The notes under the pieces were generated by a model. It did no database searches. It was not told the origin of the DNA and saw nothing but the letters and a program-made list of their open reading frames with translations. DNA of 64,000 nucleotides from Chloroflexota bacterium (GTDB taxonomy: Bacteria; Chloroflexota; UBA11872; UBA12225), in assembly GCA_030447525.1 (NCBI GenBank), contig JAUJOR010000007.1, positions 124,001-188,000 of the forward strand, given 5' to 3'. Below are positions 59,971 to 64,000 of the stretch, piece by piece. Position numbers and translations under genes: made by a program. How positions within the stretch are numbered: position 1 is the first letter of the stretch; each line of letters opens with the position of its first letter.

Positions 59971-60618
59971 ATGCGCGCGCCCGCTGCGCACGTGGTGCGG
60001 CGGGCACTCGCCTGGGTCAAGGAGGATCCCATCGGGGTGGAGTTCGCCCTGGCCAGAAGGACGCGGCGGGGGCTTCGGGCCGTGGGCATCGCCGTCCACG
60101 AGCACCCCCTGCCCTACCGCCTGGACTACCGGCTCGAGACGGGCGCTGGCTTCGTCACGGCGCGCCTGCGGGCGGTGACCCGCGGCGCGGGCTGGCGCCG
60201 GGAGCTCGACCTGGCGCGGACGCCGCAGGGGCCCTGGACAATCGTGACCCACACGGCCGGGGACGTCAGCCTTCCATCCCCCGGCGGTGACGCGGCCGCG
60301 TTGGCCGACGCAGTCGACTGCGACCTGGGCCTGTCGCCGCTGACGAATACCCTGCCGGTGCTGCGCCTCGGCCTCCTCCGTGGGGGGCGCTCGCACGAGC
60401 TCCTCATGGCGTGGGTCTCTGTCCCCGACCTGGGCGTGCGGCCCTACGCCCAGCGCTATACCCCCGCGGGGGCCGACGCCCGGGGCCGTCCTGTCGTCCG
60501 CTACGAGGACGCGAATGGGGGCCTCGCCGCCGACATCACCTTCGACGCCCATGGCTTCGTCCTCCACTATCCCGGGCTGGCGCGCCGACTCGGTGGAAGC
60601 AAGCGTTCCGGTGACTAG
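59971..60618 (+). CDS. Putative glycolipid-binding family protein (PF06475)
   Basis: 215 aa from the ATG at 59971, four bases after the TetR stop. The family pattern runs throughout: LRAVGIAVHEHPLPYRLDYR, FVTARLRAVTRGAGWRRELD, DCDLGLSPLTNTLPVLRLGL, LMAWVSVPDLGVRPYAQRY and FDAHGFVLHYPGLARRL. It is a beta-rich protein of uncertain function, named for structural similarity to glycolipid-binding folds. Pairing with TetR suggests regulated expression. Confidence 0.85.
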   Translation: MRAPAAHVVRRALAWVKEDPIGVEFALARRTRRGLRAVGIAVHEHPLPYRLDYRLETGAGFVTARLRAVTRGAGWRRELDLARTPQGPWTIVTHTAGDVSLPSPGGDAAALADAVDCDLGLSPLTNTLPVLRLGLLRGGRSHELLMAWVSVPDLGVRPYAQRYTPAGADARGRPVVRYEDANGGLAADITFDAHGFVLHYPGLARRLGGSKRSGD

Positions 60619-60639
60619 TCGTCGGGACGCATGGCGCGC

Positions 60640-61899
60640 TCAGGCGCGCGCGGTCTCCGCGGTCAGGGTGCCGGGCCAGGAGCGGTAGAGCCACTTGAGC
60701 AGCGGGGGCGCGGCCAGGGTGGTGGCAATACTCATGATCACGATGGCGGAAAAGATGTCGTCCGGGATGACGCCCCGCGAGCGCCCGATGCCGGCGATGA
60801 TCAGGCCCACCTCGCCGCGGGGCACCATGCCTACGCCCACGACGGCGGCGCTACGCAGCCGGCGGTCCGGCGCACCACCCCCCCACGCCCCAATGGTTCC
60901 GCCGGCGAACTTGCCCACAATGGCCAGGAACGTCAGGCCCCCGGCCAGCGCGACGACCGCCGGATCGGTGAAGACGCCAAGGTCGACCTCAGCGCCGGTG
61001 ACGACGAAGAAGAACGGGACGAGGAACTGCACGAGAGGACGAGTCTGGTGCTCCAGCTGGTACTGCTCGCGCGCCTCGGCCAGCACCATCCCCGCCAGGA
61101 AGGCCCCGATGATCGCCGCCAGTCCAATTACCCCGGAGAGCGTTGCCAGGCCCAGTGTGATCAGAAGGGCAAGGGCGAACGGGGCGTTCTCGATCCGCAG
61201 GCGCTCAAAATGGACGCTGTAGCGCCCGACGACGCGGGTGCCGACGAGCGTGACGAAGGCCACGAACCCGATGGCCTGCCCGAGCAAGAGGGCCAGGCCC
61301 CACGGCGAGGCGGCCCCGCCTCCGCTGAGGGCGACCACCACCGCCAGTAGGAGCATGGCCAGGATGTCGTCGATGACGGCGGCACCAAGGATGATGCGGG
61401 CCTCCACCGTGCCGAGCACGCCGAGGTCACGCATCACCCGTGCCGTGATTCCCACGGACGTGGCTACCAGCGCCGTGGCCGTAAAGGCGTCGGTAAGCTG
61501 CTGGGTGGGCTGGAGCACCATGAAGCCGAGCCCCAGGGCAAAGGGTAAGGCAATGCCCAGCACCCCCACCAGCAGGGCCCGCGGTCCGACGCGCAGGAGG
61601 TCGGAGACCCGCGTCTCCAGGCCCACGGAGAACAGCAAGACGATCACGCCCAGCTCGGCCACCACATGGTAGACCAGGCGCAGCGCCTCCGCGGCGCTCG
61701 CGGGATCGCCGTGGAAGGCGGCAATCAGTCCCGGCCGTGGCGTCCCCAACAGCCCCAGCGCGTGGGGGCCTATCAGCACACCCGCCAGCAGCTCCCCGAT
61801 CACCGGCGGCTGCCCCAGGCGCTCGAAGACCTCCCCGGCCCCCTTGGCGGCCAGGAAGATCAGGAACAGGTCGATCAGCACGGACGCGACGTCAGACAT
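60640..61899 (-). CDS. CPA2-family cation:proton antiporter
   Basis: 419 aa from the ATG at 61899, which has a perfect AGGAGGT ahead of it; the longer frame upstream is not used. Twelve or so membrane helices in the Kef/NapA order: EVFERLGQPPVIGELLAGVL, VVAELGVIVLLFSVGLETRV, ATSVGITARVMRDLG, LGAAVIDDILAMLLLA (the conserved Asp-Asp), LAAIIGAFLAGMVLAEAREQ and VPRGEVGLIIAGIG. No C-terminal TrkA-N domain is present. It exchanges Na+ or K+ for protons in pH and ion homeostasis. Confidence 0.92.
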   Translation of the reverse strand: MSDVASVLIDLFLIFLAAKGAGEVFERLGQPPVIGELLAGVLIGPHALGLLGTPRPGLIAAFHGDPASAAEALRLVYHVVAELGVIVLLFSVGLETRVSDLLRVGPRALLVGVLGIALPFALGLGFMVLQPTQQLTDAFTATALVATSVGITARVMRDLGVLGTVEARIILGAAVIDDILAMLLLAVVVALSGGGAASPWGLALLLGQAIGFVAFVTLVGTRVVGRYSVHFERLRIENAPFALALLITLGLATLSGVIGLAAIIGAFLAGMVLAEAREQYQLEHQTRPLVQFLVPFFFVVTGAEVDLGVFTDPAVVALAGGLTFLAIVGKFAGGTIGAWGGGAPDRRLRSAAVVGVGMVPRGEVGLIIAGIGRSRGVIPDDIFSAIVIMSIATTLAAPPLLKWLYRSWPGTLTAETARA

Positions 61900-62012
61900 G
61901 GTCAAACCTCCTGGGACGGAACGGAGATGCCGGCGTTGCGCCGGCGGCGATGCCGGTGGAAGGAAGGGGGCGCCGCCGGCGCTGGCCATCGGTGGCGGGA
62001 CTCTCTTGGCGG

Positions 62013-63582
62013 TTAGCGGTAGTTTGTTAACGATGGGAGGGCTGTGGTAAGAACGGGCGGGTGAGGAGGTGGCCATGACCGTGCGTCATCCATGCCCGGA
62101 GGCGCCCGGGCCGCTGGAAGCCTATGCCCAGCGCTTCGACGACGGCTTCGGGACGCTGGCCCAGCGCCGGGCTTTCCGGGCGTACCTGCAGGGGCTGCTG
62201 TTGCCCCGCGACCGGAACAAGACCCTGACGGCGCTCGCCGAGACGGAGCCGGTCGTGGCGCAGCACCATGGCCGCCCAGCAATTGCAGTACTTCCTGTCG
62301 GAGGCCACCTGGGACGCGCGGCGCTCAACGCGCGGCGCCTGGCGGGGCTCCTGGCCGACCCCGCCACCCGGCCCCACGCCGATGGGGTGCTCGTCGTGGA
62401 CGACACGGGGGACCGGAAGGACGGCACCAAGACCGCCCACGTCGCCCGGCAGTACCTGGGGTCCTCGGCAAGGTGGACAACGGCATCGTGGCCGTGACCA
62501 GCCTATGGGCCGACGAGCGGGTGTACTACCCGCTCCACGTCGAGCCGTACACCCCGGCGCCACGCCTGCCCAAAGGCAAGCACGACCCGGCCTTCCGCAC
62601 CAAGCCCCGCATCGCGGTCGAGTTGGTGGCGCGCGGGCGGCCGGCGTGCCCTTCCGGGCGGCGGTGGCCGACTGCTTCTACGGCGACAACGACGCGTTCC
62701 AGGGGCGTTGGACCAGGCCCGAGTGCCCTACGTGCTCGGCCTCAAGCCCTCGAAGGGGGCGTGGGTGCGCGAGGCGCCGCCGCCACGCCGGAGGAGGCCG
62801 CCCGGCGCCAGCGGTGGGAGGGGCCGACCCGCTCCGGGGAGCGTTCGGGCGACTGGGCGCGCGTCGTGCGCCGGTATCGCGACGGGCACCGGGAGGTGTG
62901 GTGGGCGACCGAGCGCCGCGGTTCGCGGGCTACCAGCCGGAGGGCCCGGTGCGGCTGGTGGTGGCCACGACCGACCCGACCACCCTGCCCCACCTGACCA
63001 CCTGGTACCTGGCGACGAACCTGCCACGCCCGGACGGCGCGCCCGGCGCGGCGGCGCCCTTCGCCCCCGCCGACCTGGCGGCCATCGTGCGCCTGTACGG
63101 CCTCAGGAACTGGGTCGAGCAAGGCTACAAGCAGGTCAAGCGCGAGCTCGGCTGGGGCGACTTCCAGGTCCGCACGGACCGCGCCATCCGCCGCCACTGG
63201 GCCCTCGTTGGCTGCGCCTTCTCCTTCTGTTGGCGGGTCTGGTTCACTACCCTTGAGGCAACCTGGCCCGCACGGCCACCGGCCACCCGGGGAGCCACCG
63301 GAGCCCCCGCCACCCCGGCGGTCGGGGGAAAAGACGCGGGCGGCCGCGGGGCCGCCCCCCACCGGGGACGCGGCGCCGCCGCCCGCCCCCCGGGTCTGGC
63401 CCTCCTGGCCGGTCGCGCTCCGCCAAGTGCGCAGTTGGCTCGTGCCCTGGACCAGCCTGTGGCGCATCTGGCGCGCCTGGGCCAAGTTCACCCCGCCCCC
63501 CGAACTCCAGCAGGCTCCTCGACCTCCTCGCCGACGGCTACTCTCTGCACCTCTATCTCCGTCCTTAACAAAGTACCGTTAG
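62013..63582. mobile_element. IS701-family insertion sequence with TTAG target duplication
   Basis: TTAG occurs at both borders (62013-62016 and 63579-63582), fitting the YTAR-type duplication known for IS701. Just inside are inverted repeats: CGGTAGTTTGTTAACGATGG on the left and CGGTACTTTGTTAAGGACGG reading in from the right. The element is about 1.56 kb and carries one frameshifted transposase whose stop lies in the right repeat. The visible target duplication suggests a fairly recent insertion. Confidence 0.85.
62075..63568 (+). pseudogene. IS701-family transposase, frameshifted
   Basis: SD GAGGAGG precedes the ATG at 62075. It begins PGPLEAYAQRFDDGFGTLAQ and passes through VLVVDDTGDRKDGTKTAHVA (first catalytic Asp). 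The frame then shifts near 62460 to VTSLWADERVYYPLHVEPYT, and again near 62640 to ADCFYGDNDAF (second Asp), with more shifts before YGLRNWVEQGYKQVKRELGW (catalytic Glu region). It ends LHLYLRP with TAA at 63566. All DDE parts are present but in three frames, so no full protein is made. Confidence 0.88.
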
Positions 63583-63947
63583 GCATACACGGCGTACCCC
63601 GGAGCAGGCAAATTGCCGGAGCGGCCCGCCGGGGCAGCGCCGGCAAGGGCCGCTCAGTCAGCCGGAACTGGCCGTTCCTTAACATGCCCCCAGAACCTTG
63701 AAGACGAGCACATCGGCGAGCGACCGAGGCCCTGGCACGGGAAGTGCTTCGACTCGGCGTGTCCGACGTGGTACCGTGGCCAAGGCCGTCGCCTGCGGCC
63801 ACGAGTGAGAGGTCTCCGGGTGAGGTCGGGGGTAACCGGCGCGGGCCACGGCAGAGCGGTGCCGGAGGAGATCCAGGCCCCCGCGCATGGGTGCGATACC
63901 GGCTCAAAGGGTCGCATCATCGGGAGGGGCACGGAGAGGCGTAGGGC
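63583..63947. other. Region between IS701 and the right-edge gene start
   Basis: 365 bp without a supported gene. The open frames here lack recognisable protein character. A possible structured leader cannot be ruled out; I recognise no known riboswitch. Confidence 0.45.
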
Positions 63948-64000
63948 ATGCCAGAGCTACGGGGTGACTTAGCCTTTGTGGGGTTGACGGCGCTGCTGCG
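63948..64000 (+). CDS. Start of a gene cut by the right edge
   Basis: An ATG at 63948, with AGGCGTAGGG just before it, opens MPELRGDLAFVGLTALL and runs off the window. The residues are protein-like, but 17 codons do not allow a family call. Confidence 0.35.
   Translation, partial: MPELRGDLAFVGLTALL

Noticed and set aside
63583-63947. Riboswitch or 119-codon gene before the right-edge start
   Set aside because: No known riboswitch core recognised and the open frames have no protein character.

Overview
The window is high-GC, densely coded bacterial DNA. Gene content points to Chloroflexota, most likely Thermomicrobia or a relative: two tandem c-di-AMP receptor-like proteins, an XPB-type helicase next to a Bax1-type (DUF790) nuclease, an active/inactive M16 peptidase pair, XdhC/CoxI-family proteins, GTP-dependent PEP carboxykinase, lipoprotein substrate-binding proteins, and -10 boxes lying almost on the start codons. 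This assignment is inferred from gene content only; there is no rRNA to confirm it.

Layout. 1-2.4 kb: a DUF1800 gene running off the left edge, split by a decayed IS3-family element. 2.7-11.9 kb: M16 peptidase pair, a frameshifted pentapeptide surface protein, an atypical response regulator, a YqeY protein, a cobalamin-binding-like protein and a nucleoside hydrolase. 11.9-16.1 kb (minus): glycosyltransferase, LPG-synthase-like flippase, TVP38/VTT protein and lipoprotein sulfurtransferase. 16.3-19.9 kb (plus): TetR regulator, a 152-bp MITE, then a complete NMT1/SsuA-type ABC importer operon. 19.9-25.7 kb: threonine synthase, small membrane proteins, two c-di-AMP receptor-like proteins, two XdhC/CoxI proteins and a ferritin-like protein. 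25.8-29.4 kb: XPB-Bax1 pair. 29.4-43.3 kb: two related clan-A glycoside-hydrolase-like secreted proteins, a nucleotidyltransferase-phosphomannomutase fusion, an alkaline-phosphatase-superfamily enzyme, HD and metallo-beta-lactamase hydrolases, and a 778-aa disordered protein with YDRG repeats. 43.5-51.5 kb (minus): stress-type glycine-zipper protein, pterin dehydratase, dolichyl-phosphate-sugar-synthase-like glycosyltransferase, orphan sugar-binding lipoprotein, repeat protein, and a tight HD / acyl-CoA ligase / MetE-like operon. 51.8-55 kb (plus): RsmC-like methyltransferase and PEP carboxykinase.

55.3-64 kb is accessory or scarred DNA. It starts at a selenocysteine tRNA (selC), followed by the tail of a tyrosine recombinase whose catalytic Tyr codon is mutated, then fragments of ilvD, a DUF1801 gene and a DUF1761 gene joined directly to one another, a methyltransferase abutting the head of a serine recombinase, a membrane-protein cluster, a TetR plus glycolipid-binding pair, a CPA2 antiporter, and an IS701-family element with TTAG target duplications. 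It looks like an old integration island at selC that has been repeatedly deleted.

Both insertion sequences carry several frameshifts, whereas the housekeeping genes are intact except for one frameshift in the pentapeptide protein. No CRISPR array, rRNA or complete phage is visible. The most unusual items are the bacterial XPB-Bax1 pair, the YDRG/RGG disordered protein behind a long structured upstream region, the selC-linked recombinase remnants, and the near-leaderless promoters.
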